Assembly: GCF_947179165.1 (NCBI RefSeq)
Contig: NC_077245.1
Location: forward strand, 21,737,740-21,801,739
Direction: 5' to 3'
Length of the DNA stretch: 64,000 nt
DNA from: Solanum dulcamara
Taxonomy: Eukaryota; Streptophyta; Magnoliopsida; Solanales; Solanaceae
Positions 1 through 10,110 of the stretch are shown here, piece after piece (the stretch's first letter is position 1; each line of letters begins with the position of its first letter). The notes beneath the pieces are model-generated. The model was not told the DNA's origin and did no database searches. It saw only the letters and a list, made by a program, of their open reading frames with translations. Made by a program: the position numbers and the translations under genes.

Positions 1-860
1 TTCACATTCCCACTACTACTCTAAGTCCCCATACCAATCAACCTCTCCCCAAACTCTCGAGAAAAGGCAGGGGTCAAGCAACCCCATCTAATCCTCGGTC
101 GATCATGAAGAGTCTTCTTCTTCCTATCCCTCTTAATCTCCAAGTCCATCCCCAAAAGCCTATGTTGGGTCGTAAGATTCTTATTGAGAATAACCTTGCT
201 ATCCAAACAAAGGCCTCTATCACCCTTTCGCAAAAGTAAGTAATCGATCCGAGTCTTAGCTACCGTGCTACGAAAAGTAACCAAATGATTTTCTCTCTTT
301 GAAAAACACGAGTTAGAAATAACCAACTCAAAGTCTCTAGCAAAATCTAGAAGTGACGCTCCACCTCCATTCTTATCCCAAAATCAAAGCCTCCACGAAC
401 ATCATCAAAGCCATTAGAGATTGCACCAATATGGCCAATAAAATCTCCACTAGTTAAAATCTTCTTGGTGTTTAGTAGACCTCTCACTACCTCATCCAAT
501 TCCTCCCTAAAGAGTTTTTTGACCTCGTCGTTCAGGCCCACTTGAGGCACATAAGCAGTAAGAACATTCACAGTCATACTAAGCCCACCAACCACTAGCT
601 TAATCGTCATCATTCTATCATTGATCCTCCTATCCTCCATCACGCGCTACCTAAGTTCCCCATCTACTAGAATACCTACACCATTTCTATCCCTCGAGCC
701 TCCTGAGTACCATAACTTAAACCTATCTACATCCCGAGCCTGGTACCTACTTATCTGGTCTCCTAGACACAAACTATATTAATCTTTCTCTTCTTGAAAA
801 TCTTCACTAGCTCTATGGACTTCCACTTCAGCATTCCTTTGTTCTACGATCCTACTCTCA
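1..860 (-). pseudogene. RTE-type LINE, endonuclease domain (broken, runs off window)
   Basis: Read on the minus strand, this is the AP-endonuclease-like (EEP) part of a non-LTR retrotransposon, the enzyme that nicks target DNA for target-primed reverse transcription. The N-terminal motif VCVQET lies near 780-800. A block at 347-643 carries SGDFIGHIG, where the family normally has an Asn after GDF, so a catalytic-site residue is changed to Ile. The C-terminal block at 21-326 has RIDYLLLRKGDR and TTQHRLL. Stops separate the blocks, so this copy is dead. The reverse transcriptase would lie left of position 1. The copy is antisense to the ORP gene and most likely sits in one of its introns. The family assignment (RTE class) is from recognition of these motifs. 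Confidence 0.85.
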
Positions 861-1698
861 GCTTAGGAGGGCTCGCACCCCTATTACCACTACTACCCCT
901 CGCTCCCGGCCCCAACCGAAGACATGACTCTAGTCCACCATCAATCACCAAAGCCACCAAATAAGATGTAAACTACAAAGGAATATGCTATGGACAACTA
1001 GATCAAGAAAACCAATATGCAAACACGAGAAATCAAGAACAATAGGAAGTCATAAGAATCTCAAGCAATTTAATAGACTTAAACAGAAATAATATCAAAG
1101 GCTCAACTGGACTAAACAAGAAATCAGTTAAGGTAAACTAAAAAACCAAGCAAACCTACTAATTCGAAAAACCAAACACTAATAAGGACTACACTGGACT
1201 GGACCTACTAATTTGATCAACAAGCAATAACACAAGAAGAAATAATCAATGTAACTGGACGGAGTAACAATCAAGAACATATTACCTCAAACTTTAAAAT
1301 GTAGAAACAAAAATACCGGCTATGATAAAGAAAGATGGAGAGTAGAAATCACCGGGGTTAGAGCGGGTTTCTTGAATGATTCGTTGAAATTTGTTGAAAT
1401 TCCGGCAAAATTTGGTTAGGAAATTGGTCGCCTTAATCTTTTGCCGTCGCCAGAATCTTGACTTGTAGTACCTGCAAGAGGTTAGAAAGAAAGGAGGAGA
1501 GGGAAGAGAAGATCTAGCGAACTTGTGATATTTCTCTTTGAGCCTCTTCCATCTTTTTCATGATCCAAGTGTCGGTGAAATTGCTGGTACGGAGACCATT
1601 GTTATTTGAAGATTGTGAAAGGGTTTTGAAAAGTTGGATTTCGTTGGTTTTGGTTATAACTAACTATACCGATGGCAATAATTTTGCCATTACCCATT
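861..1698 (-). other. LINE 5' region and unassigned intronic sequence
   Basis: No open reading frame is convincing here. The minus strand just upstream of the endonuclease probably belongs to the 5' end of the same LINE, perhaps to about 1600, but I cannot place its border. At 1674-1692 there is a short inverted repeat (ATGGCAA and TTGCCAT around a TAAT core). Confidence 0.4.
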
Positions 1699-1974
1699 GG
1701 TATAACTAACTCGTTTCTTGTGTGGGTTATCGCATTATTTTGTTGTTGTTGTTCCTTTTTCCTGAATGCTATGTAATGCTTCCTTGATTATTTTTTATGT
1801 CTTCTTTACTTTTGTATGTTCTTTGATATGCGTTACCTGAACCGGGGGTCTTTTTGAAACAACCTCTCTGCCTCCAAGAGGTAGGGTTAAGGTCTGTGTA
1901 CACTTTAACTTTCCCAAACCCCACCTATGGAATTACACCAGGTATGTTGTTGTTGTTGTTGGTATAACTAACTC
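1699..1974 (+). mobile_element. 5'-truncated RTE LINE tail with target-site duplication
   Basis: The body (1713-1960) is a non-LTR 3' tail. It contains GAGGTAGGGTTAAGGTCTG and an AGACCCCAC-like block, and it ends in (TTG)n. It is flanked by a perfect 14-bp direct repeat GGTATAACTAACTC at 1699-1712 and 1961-1974, the target-site duplication. The insert is sense to the ORP gene and adjacent to the antisense LINE. This 3' end is shared by Solanaceae RTE LINEs and the TS-type SINEs that use them. The body here is longer than in the three short copies elsewhere in the window. Confidence 0.88.
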
Positions 1975-2031
1975 AAGATTGTCATATATTTGCTTCTTAA
2001 GATTTCTTATTTTCAATATTCTATAATGCTA

Positions 2032-2270
2032 CTCCATATGTTCCTATTTATACGACACACTGTCCTTTCTAGTCTATTCTAAAAACAACTTTTATATTTG
2101 GAACTTTTCAATTTTAAACTTTCCATTTATGCTTAATGACATGCTCCATAGAAATGGCATGACATGTTAAGATCACACGTTTTAAGGGTACTTTGGATAT
2201 GTGTCAAAAGTTTTTTCTTTCTTGAACTCTGTACAGGGTCAAACACTGCCATATAAAATGATGGAGGGAG
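2032..2270. mobile_element. Stowaway-type MITE
   Basis: A 239-bp element is bounded by TA dinucleotides (2030-2031 and 2271-2272). Its terminal inverted repeats are decayed versions of the Tc1/mariner Stowaway end CTCCCTCCGTTC: CTCCATATGTTCC on the left, GATGGAGGGAG on the right. The interior resembles the Solanaceae Stowaway family (CACACTGTCCTTTCTAGTC). It lies in the intron 175 bp before the first visible ORP exon. Confidence 0.85.
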
Positions 2271-2445
2271 TAATTAATAATTCTGAAGGGTTTCATTTCC
2301 TATGTGATTTGCTCTTATTTCTTTGATCTATTAGAATTGAACTTCTGCAGCTCAAAGAGGATTATTTTGTTGCATTCAGCATGGATACATTTTGTGTTTG
2401 TCATTATAATCATATTCCTTAAATCCTCTGGGATGTTTGTTTCAG

Positions 2446-5400
2446 AAGCAAGTGCAAGTGAATCAGAGGATGACAATGAAAGAGTTGATGCTGCTGAGGA
2501 AGATACTGATGACGAAGAGAATACTTTCTTTGACACTAGGGATTTTCTTTCATCAAGTTCTTTTAAAAGCAGTGGTTCTGATTTTCGAACATCATCTTTA
2601 TCCTCGGATGATGATGATTTGTATGCATATGCATCTGATGAAAGTGTTGATCCTATTATTAGATCTGCTGGAACCAAGTTTCCTTATGTTAAGCGTCGTA
2701 AGAAATTGCCTAATCCCATTGAAAAAGAGAAAGGAGTCAGTTTGTGGTCGATGATTAAAGACAATATTGGGAAGGATCTCACAAAAGTGTGCCTCCCTGT
2801 CTACTTCAATGAACCCCTTTCTTCTTTGCAAAAATCGTTTGAAGACTTGGAGTACTCATACCTTCTTGATCGGGCTTCTGAATGGGGAAGAAGGGTAAGC
2901 AGACAAGTTTCCTTCACCTTTTGGATAGTTTTGTTAGAACTATCCATAGTAATTTGCCCCCAATGTTAATAAAGCTAGTGCATCTTCACCGTGTTACAAT
3001 TATTTGGGGCAGTTTGCTAATGCACAGGATAAGCAAGATAGGTTCCTTTTATCGCCTTTTACCTTTCAGCATAAATTGGCTGAACTAAACCAAAAGAAGG
3101 ATAATAGCACAGATGTCATATTATATTATCTATTCTAGTTTGCTAAATGCTTGAAATTATTTAAGTTTTGGCAATGATCTCCTTTGCTAATAGTGTAATA
3201 TTGCGTGCAAATTTTTGTGCCGTCTGTACTGGATTGTATGGCATTGCTTTAAAGTTTGAAGACACTAAAAATTAACTTTTCACACTCTGCAACTGAAAAA
3301 GGAGGAAATAATCATGGGAAGGAGAGGGGGTTCCCTTGGCCTTCTGCATCTTGGTGCTACACTGTAGTTGAAGCCATGCCATTTTGTGAAGCTTCATATG
3401 TTCTTCTTTTCACATTTTTATGGTATTATTATGCATGCTAAGCTCTGCAATTACAGTGTAGTGGTAGAATTCCTACAGTTCAAGCCTTGTATAACCACTG
3501 GGTACCACCTACCTATCTAATTTATATTCTGTTTGATGTTTGCCATCCGTTTTGATTTTCTATTCAAAGTGATTCATACTAAGTTACTTTTTCTCCCCCC
3601 CAAATCACTGGAACTTCTCTTTCTCAATCTGTCTAAATACATTGACCCTTTTCCTTCTTTAAGTATTTTGAAAAATATATTATATCCTAGCATCTTTTAA
3701 TAGAATGGAAAGGTTATAGAAGATTCATGTTAAGTAATCCAGCTTTTGTTTGGATAGAGGTATAGTTGATTGATTGATGTATATTTTATCTGCCAAGACC
3801 CTGTTTGTTCATGTCGTTAAAACAATTAATATATGTGGCTATATAAGCTTATGAATAATCTATTCGAACTTTCAGCTTTCATTGTCCAAATAATTTTATT
3901 GATTCTGCATTTATCTGAAACGAGTATATGGGGATACCTACAATATCTTTGAAAAGCTTAATTAGTTTTGTCACACTTGACGCCAGGATTTTCACGATAT
4001 ACCAGTTCCGCCTTTTCTTTTACGGGGCTTCTGTTGCCTTTTTTTTTCATGGATGAACTAAGTGACCTTTTCATTTTACAAATGCAAGCATGATCATTAA
4101 GTGGTCACCAGCTTGAGGATTGGTATCTTCTTAAATTCTCTTCACTCATAAGTGAGTTTACAGACTTGTGCCTTCTTTCCTGGTCTATTTGTGAACGTCT
4201 TTGCAGCAATTGCAGTTCATGCTTTGGTTGGTGTGTTCACACAGCTGTCATGATATCTGATTTAAATTGATGCTTATAATTAAGTCACTCGCTTTCGGTT
4301 GTTTTTCTCTGGCAAGACTAATGGTCATCACTTTTCTTCATCTTTCTACTTATTTGCCATGATATTTTTTTTAACCAGTTTTCAAGGTGTCATTTTCCTC
4401 ATCCTTTAGTGTCTGCAATATGAGCCTGTGCTGTCTACATTCATCGTAATTGGTAGTTGTCAAAAATAAAAGAAGAGATACTTCATCATGGGAACTTTTC
4501 TTTATCAAAATTTTTAAGTGCTTTTCGGTCTTAATTTCCCTTTGTTCACATAAGCATTTTATGCTAGCCATTTTGCTCTGTCCACGAAACTCTGATTTCA
4601 ATTTTATCTTACTGATAGGGTGACAACCTTATGAGGATTCTCAATATAGCAGCATTTGCCGTATCTGCATATGCTTCTACTGAAGGAAGGATTTGCAAGC
4701 CATTCAATCCGTTGTTAGGGGAGACTTATGAGGCTGAGTATCCTGATAAAGGCCTCCGTTTTTTCTCTGAAAAGGTGTCATTACTTTTTCTCTCTTTCTA
4801 GTAGTCTTCTGTAGTTTCTGAGGATTATGGCAGGGATATACAGACGAATGAGCATTTACATGCTTCCAACCTGTCATGGAACTGGTGTTCTATGGAATCA
4901 CTGTGTCTATTTACACCTTTTCTTTTTTCCAGTCTATCCCATAATTTTGATTCTTGATGCAACTGTATAACTGAAATTTCTTTGTGGTAACTGGTAACTA
5001 AGAAGTAATCTTTTGTCAGTCTTGAGTTGAGATGTCATGGGAGAATGATTTGGGAGAATGGGGGAGTTATATTTGGTTACTTTCCTATTGTCCTTTTTTG
5101 GGTGACATTAATCTCAAGCAAGTGGTAGCTTAAAATATTTTCAAGGTTGCTCTCAAGCATGCCGCTGATGTCTGATGTATCTCTCTCCTTGTTTAGGTAA
5201 GTCATCATCCCATGATAATAGCATGCCATTGTGAGGGTACAGGATGGAAATTCTGGGGAGATAGTAATTTAAAAAGTAAATTTTGGGGTCGCTCAATCCA
5301 GCTGGATCCTCTCGGTATATTGACTCTTGAGTTTGATGATGGAGAAATCTTTCAGTGGAGCAAGGTATTTGCGTATGGACACTTGAGTATTTATCCTTCT

Positions 5401-7920
5401 TTTAATCATTTCATATGATTAATATTTTCTTCATGTGAATTATCTTGTAAAAGGTAACTACGTCGATATACAATCTGATTTTGGGGAAACTGTACTGTGA
5501 TCATTATGGTACAATGCGCATACAAGGAAATCGTAATTACTCTTGCAAGCTGAAATTTAAGGAGCAATCAATAATAGAACGGAATCCACATCAGGTTCTC
5601 TCTCTATTTTCAACATCCTGCATGAAAATGCAAGAAACCCTCATCTTTGAATGCTTCCACTTGCTGAAGTTCTGCATTAGACTAATATGAGAATGGAATG
5701 GTTATAGCAGAATGCATGATGTGCGTATAGAGTGAACAATTCTCTTAGCTTGAGGTTATTGTGAACTGGGGTATGCACAGGAAATTAGATGACAAGCATA
5801 ATTTGTCTAGGTGCAATTCATGTGCCCTTGGAGTTAAATCTGATAAAAAAAAGTGGTTTCGCTCAGATTTCATGCTTTGTTTTGGTGCAAAATATTCCTT
5901 GTTAAATTCCCTTAGGTACTAAGAGCCCATTTGGATGGGCTTTAAGTTGGTCAAAACCAACTTAAAGCCCCTTTTTAGCTTTTGGACGTGTTTGCCTAAT
6001 GCTAACTTTAAGCCATAAAGTTCTTAAAGTCAGTCAAAAATGAAAAGTTAGGATTCCTAACTTTTTTTTTCTAAGTGCTTAAAGTCATTTTCTTTGACCA
6101 TGGAAATTACTTTTATATCCCTTATATTTTAACTAAATTCCCAAACTACCCTTTTTATTCTTTTAACCCTAAAATTCACATCACTTTCCTTATTTAAGCA
6201 CTTTTATCCAAACACTCAACTGCTTATTTATAAAAATAACTTTCAGCACTTCAAAGTTCTAAAAGCACTTCATACATAAAAGTTACTTTTTTTAAGCTCA
6301 TCCAAACGGGCTCTAAACCCTGTGCTCATTGAATTGTTAACATTTTGTAGAAGAAAGTGCTAGCACAAAGATGCTATGATGCTCGCTATTTTTTAGTATA
6401 TTAAGCATGTAGGGGAAAACTGAAACTATTTCATGTTTAAAATGCACAAATTATTTTTTCAAAGCTAAAGCTGCAAATAACCAATATGTTGTTAACCAAC
6501 AGAAGGAAAGGAGAGAAAAAAAGAACCCTATGCGAGATGACTGTTTTGTGGTTTGCATCTTTACTTAAAGGAACTGTTGACAAAGTACTTGGATCCCAGT
6601 TGCATCTCACCTTATAGTTGATGTCTTTGGCGGTTTCGTGATAGTGCAGTTTTTGTGTAATTGGAATCAAGGATCTTTTCCTCGTTTTTTGGAGAAATCA
6701 TTTATCGTACAAGTCTGGGTGATTTAAATATTGCTTCAGACTGAGCATGTTGCTTCTTAAATTTTCCTTTTTGCAGGTACAGGGAATAGTACAAGACCGG
6801 AGTGGGAAGACAGTAGCTACATTATTTGGGAAGTGGGATGAGAGTATGCATTATGTGAATGGGGATTTCTCCACAGGAAAAGGATTTGATTCTCTCTCTG
6901 AGGCTCATTTGCTATGGAAGCGGAGCAAACCTCCCAAAGATCCTACCAGATATAATCTGACACGCTTTGCAATTACAATGAATGAGCTCATCCCTGGACT
7001 GAAGGTATGTGTCAATTTATTATCTTCGAATGATCGCATCTTAGGGAGCTAATTTGTTATATATTTGTGCTGTTAGATTTGTGGTCATTGAATAATAAAG
7101 CAGTAGAGATATAAGTATCTGTAATTATCTGCAAATATCATTTGCTCTTACTCTTAGTAGAAAACTTTATATTGATTCTTCACACTCGTTTCAGTCCTGG
7201 ATGACCTTGGTTTTAATATAACTTCATTTATAGGACAAGTTGCCGCCAACAGATTCTAGACTTAGACCTGATCAAAGGTGCTTGGAGAACGGCGAGTATG
7301 ATAGGGCCAATTCAGAAAAGCTGCGTCTTGAGGAACGGCAGCGACAGGTAATCTTTACAGCCATTTTTTGTTTTCTGGTTAGAAGTTGAGGTCATGAGCC
7401 GACTAGGAAATGAGAGGAAATTCTTCTGTCCTTGTTGTCGATTTACTTTTGAGAAGAGAACCATAATGCAGTTTGTTTCCTGCCCTGGCGCCATTGTTGC
7501 TTCAGATTTCTACCCACTAAATTCTTTTAACTAATGCTCTTAGAACTCCAAACAAAATGGTAACTTTACATGAAGTAGACATTAAAAGGAAATGATTTGC
7601 ATTCTTTAGCTTAATTAAACTTCCTCTTTTCTCTGTGAAAACAGATGGTATATATTCTAGGTGTTGGTTCTAAAAAGCAGTAGAATTCCTAAACTAGCAT
7701 TATTTGTAATGTGGGTAGTTGAGGTGGTGGAAGTTATTGATTCCTTATTTGCGTACAGGCTCGGAAAATGCAAGAAAGGGGTTGGAAGCCACAGTGGTTT
7801 GCAAAAGACAAAGGGAGTGATAGTTACCACTACATTGGTGGTTATTGGGAAGCAAGGGAAAAGGGCAAGTGGGAGGCATGTCCTGATATTTTTGGTCATA
7901 TCCCTTCTGATCAGATGTAA
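2446..7920 (+). CDS. ORP1-like: Oxysterol-binding-protein-related protein, ORP1/ORP2 class (C-terminal 7 exons)
   Basis: ORP proteins bind sterols and phosphoinositides and move them between membranes, often at ER contact sites. I assign exons at 2446-2894, 4619-4774, 5197-5364, 5454-5594, 6777-7004, 7234-7347 and 7759-7920 (stop TAA). All introns are GT/AG and every join keeps the frame, giving about 471 residues. In order: an acidic Ser-rich linker with NTFFDTRDF (a FFAT-like motif in acidic context, the ER-VAP docking signal; inference); [20 protein letters not shown], the start of the lipid-binding domain; [44 protein letters not shown], the family fingerprint (EQVSHHPP in other ORPs, the M and K variants being usual in plant class-I members); [13 protein letters not shown]; and a C-terminus ending IPSDQM. 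The N-terminal half, normally a PH domain, is not visible and should lie left of the window beyond the intronic LINE. No internal stop or frameshift is seen, so the gene is probably functional. The 2446 acceptor (GTTTGTTTCAG) is inferred from phase and motif. Confidence 0.94.
3450..3520 (+). repeat. Possible tRNA-derived SINE remnant in ORP intron
   Basis: The sequence GTGTAGTGGTAGAATT followed about 12 bases later by AGTTCAAGCC resembles the A and B boxes of a tRNA-type RNA polymerase III promoter. There is no complete cloverleaf, no clear tail and no target duplication, so this is a weak call. Confidence 0.25.
5923..6313. mobile_element. Harbinger/Tourist-like MITE in ORP intron
   Basis: A 391-bp element is flanked by the trinucleotide TAA (5920-5922 and 6314-6316), the PIF/Harbinger target size. 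Terminal inverted repeats are about 22 bp: GAGCCCATTTGGATGGGCTT on the left matches the complement of AAGCTCATCCAAACGGGCTC on the right with few mismatches. There is no coding capacity. It lies in the 5595-6776 intron. Confidence 0.88.
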
Positions 7921-8063
7921 AGAATGAGTGAACTGTAGCCATTTCCGGTATATTATTTCATTTCTTCCAAATATTTTACATCTCATTATACAGTAGTGGA
8001 GAGGTTTATTGGTGCTGCAAATTGTTCATGACATATGTAAAGTAGTTTGAGTGCCTTCCAAGT

Positions 8064-8069
8064 AATAAA
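8064..8069 (+). terminator. Likely polyadenylation signal of the ORP gene
   Basis: AATAAA occurs 144 bases after the TAA stop, at a normal 3' UTR distance for a plant gene. The transcript end itself cannot be seen. Confidence 0.5.
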
Positions 8070-8816
8070 AGTTTCATTCTTTTTTGATTTGGCTCTTCCA
8101 GTCGATTGTCCTTTCTGCATATACATATAAAAATATGGGTTGCAATACGAATGTAGGGAGACTGACTTGGGATTCAAAGATGATGGTATATTCCTCATTG
8201 CTTTTAGCAATATAGACTTTGGCATTGGGATACGAGTTTAGAGTAGTTGTGTTTTCGGTCTGTTTGGACAGTAAGAGTGTTAGATTGTTCAGGTTTAAAT
8301 GAACAAACTGATCTCCGAACTTGAGAGAACTAGGTCTAGTTAAATCTTTTGATGACTTTCTTTGTACTGTTCAAGGGAGATTTAATCAATCTACATTCGA
8401 TTATATATATCATTCAAGTCGAACGTTGAAGGGATAATAGAGCTTGATCATATAGACGTCATAAGGGGATAGAGAGTAGGTTTAGATTTGTGCTTGCTGG
8501 ACCTACAACATATATAATTTTTGTTTTGCTAGAATCAAGATTCTTAAAAATTTATACAAAGCTAAGATCACAAAATGACATCTATGGAGGAGTTGTTACA
8601 AATGTTAGAATAGTTGGAAGGAGATCATCAAGCATTTTTCATAACCATGGATTTTAATCTAGTGATTTAGCTTGAGCTCGTACTTGTATACCTTAGTTAT
8701 GGATCACAAAACTAATAGTACACAAGATAGGGTTCACTAATATATGCCCAGTTTTGACGGTTAGGTTAAGACCAAATTGATTTGTGTACAGTGTCTAGTC
8801 ACAAACAGAGCCAACG
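8070..8816. other. Intergenic stretch, no recognisable feature
   Basis: The part to about 8230 may be ORP 3' UTR or flank. Beyond that I see no gene, terminal repeats or LTR borders. All reading frames are short. Confidence 0.5.
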
Positions 8817-8818
8817 GC

Positions 8819-8870
8819 CAGAGACAACCTTTTTACCCCATAAAGATATAAAGATAGGAGTAAGGTCTTT
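8819..8870 (+). repeat. Degraded RTE/SINE 3' tail remnant
   Basis: GAGACAACCTTTTTACCCC followed by AGATAGGAGTAAGGTCT matches the conserved core of the RTE tails found intact elsewhere in this window. The (TTG)n end is replaced by a TTA-rich tract (about 8893-8913). No target duplication was found. Confidence 0.45.
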
Positions 8871-8936
8871 AGAATCTATTCATAAAAATTATATTATGTT
8901 ATTATTATTATTGTTATTGCATTATTATATACAGAG

Positions 8937-9058
8937 TCAAGGGCCTTTCAAGAACAATCTCTCAAATATATTCGTAAAATTATACTGAATATGTTATTCA
9001 AGGGCCTTTCAAGAACAATCTCTCAAATATATTTGTAAAATTATACTGAATATGTTAT
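8937..9058 (+). repeat. 61-bp tandem duplication, two copies
   Basis: Two head-to-tail copies (8937-8997 and 8998-9058), beginning TCAAGGGCCTTTC, differ at a single base (attcgt against atttgt). The near identity points to a recent duplication. Both ends abut TTA-rich microsatellite. Confidence 0.95.
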
Positions 9059-9169
9059 TATTATTGTTGTTTAGTCTCAAACAATTAAGATATCTTGGTT
9101 CAGAAAAATTATATTCTTCTAATAATTTAAAAGCTAAAGAAATTAAATGACTCCTCAAAAGCTTGAATA

Positions 9170-9390
9170 TATGATACACGTGTTGACAGTTCCAACAGCT
9201 AATTTTGACGTCAGCATGAAACAATTTTCACCGTATTATGCACGTGGAATGACACGTCCACTAAGGTCGCGTGATAGATGTAGAAACCAAAGCCACGTGG
9301 AGAAAGCTGGTGGTCGATCCCATTTGGGCGGCTGAAGAGGACAGGTGTCATTGATAGGTGGGTCCAATCCAGCTAAAACCACCAAATTTT
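9170..9390. promoter_or_regulatory. ACGT-box cluster, promoter-like
   Basis: Within about 150 bases there are ACACGTGT (9177-9184), the palindrome TGACGTCA (9206-9213), GCACGTGG (9240-9247), ACACGTCC (9252-9259) and CCACGTGG (9293-9300). These are cores of bZIP/bHLH targets (G-box, ABRE, C-box) known from stress- and ABA-responsive plant promoters. GC content rises locally. No coding exon follows on either strand within several kb, so the gene it would serve is not visible or has been lost. Confidence 0.45.
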
Positions 9391-9753
9391 TAAAAATTAA
9401 AATGGACCCCACACAGCCAGCTCAGCACTATGGAATCTGTTTGGCCGCCATTATTAATTTCATTTAATTTAATTAGGTTTATTTTTAATTCAGTTTAGTA
9501 CCAATAAGAGCACGGACATTTAACTAACTTATTTTTTACGGTAATTCATGTAACTAACTTTACATTAATACCAAGGACCAAGTAGATAAATACAAAAATA
9601 TTAGCTATTATTTAATAATTAAAAAGGGAGTAATAATTAAGCAACTTCTTCACACTGCAACAAAAAATATACACTCTCAAATAAAAAATGGAACAACTTC
9701 AACAAACATTTTTACATCATTTTAATCTTTAAGGAGAATTAATAAATTTCAAA

Positions 9754-9790
9754 GTACTCTCTCTGTTATCAATTTATGTAAAAGGCTTCG
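9754..9790. repeat. Stowaway MITE end, truncated
   Basis: TACTCTCTCTGTTATCAATT followed by TATG resembles the Stowaway terminus, but there is no partner end nearby. It directly precedes another MITE-like block starting at about 9808, which may have interrupted it. Confidence 0.4.
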
Positions 9791-9807
9791 GGTTTCTAGA
9801 TTAAGAC

Positions 9808-10110
9808 TTTGCTTGGCCAAACAGTTTGAAGGACAATTTATTGTATTTATTTAAAAAAAAAATTGAGATGTTTGATCAATAAGTAAAAGTAAATAATTTT
9901 TATGCGATTGAAAAACAATTTTTGTTTATAAATTGACATTCAAAAGTATTTTTTATAATAAATTAATTAAATACAATATGTTTATCAAAAGCCCTCAAAA
10001 ATACTTTTCAAATGTATTAGCCAAATAAAAACTATTTTTTTCAAAAGTACTTTTCTGAAAAATTATTTTAAGAAAAGTTCTTTTGAAAATAAGCAGTTTT
10101 AACCTGACTA
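9808..10110. mobile_element. Probable hAT-type MITE remnant
   Basis: It starts with GCTTGGCCAAACAG and contains repeated AAAAGTACTTTT-type blocks typical of a common Solanaceae MITE family that begins and ends with TTGGCCAAAC. The right end (AAGCAGTTTTAACC) lacks the expected terminal repeat, so borders are approximate. Confidence 0.4.

Noticed and set aside
2315..2677. 120-residue Ser-rich frame on the minus strand
   Set aside because: It is antisense of the acidic ORP exon. Codon use and conservation lie on the + strand.
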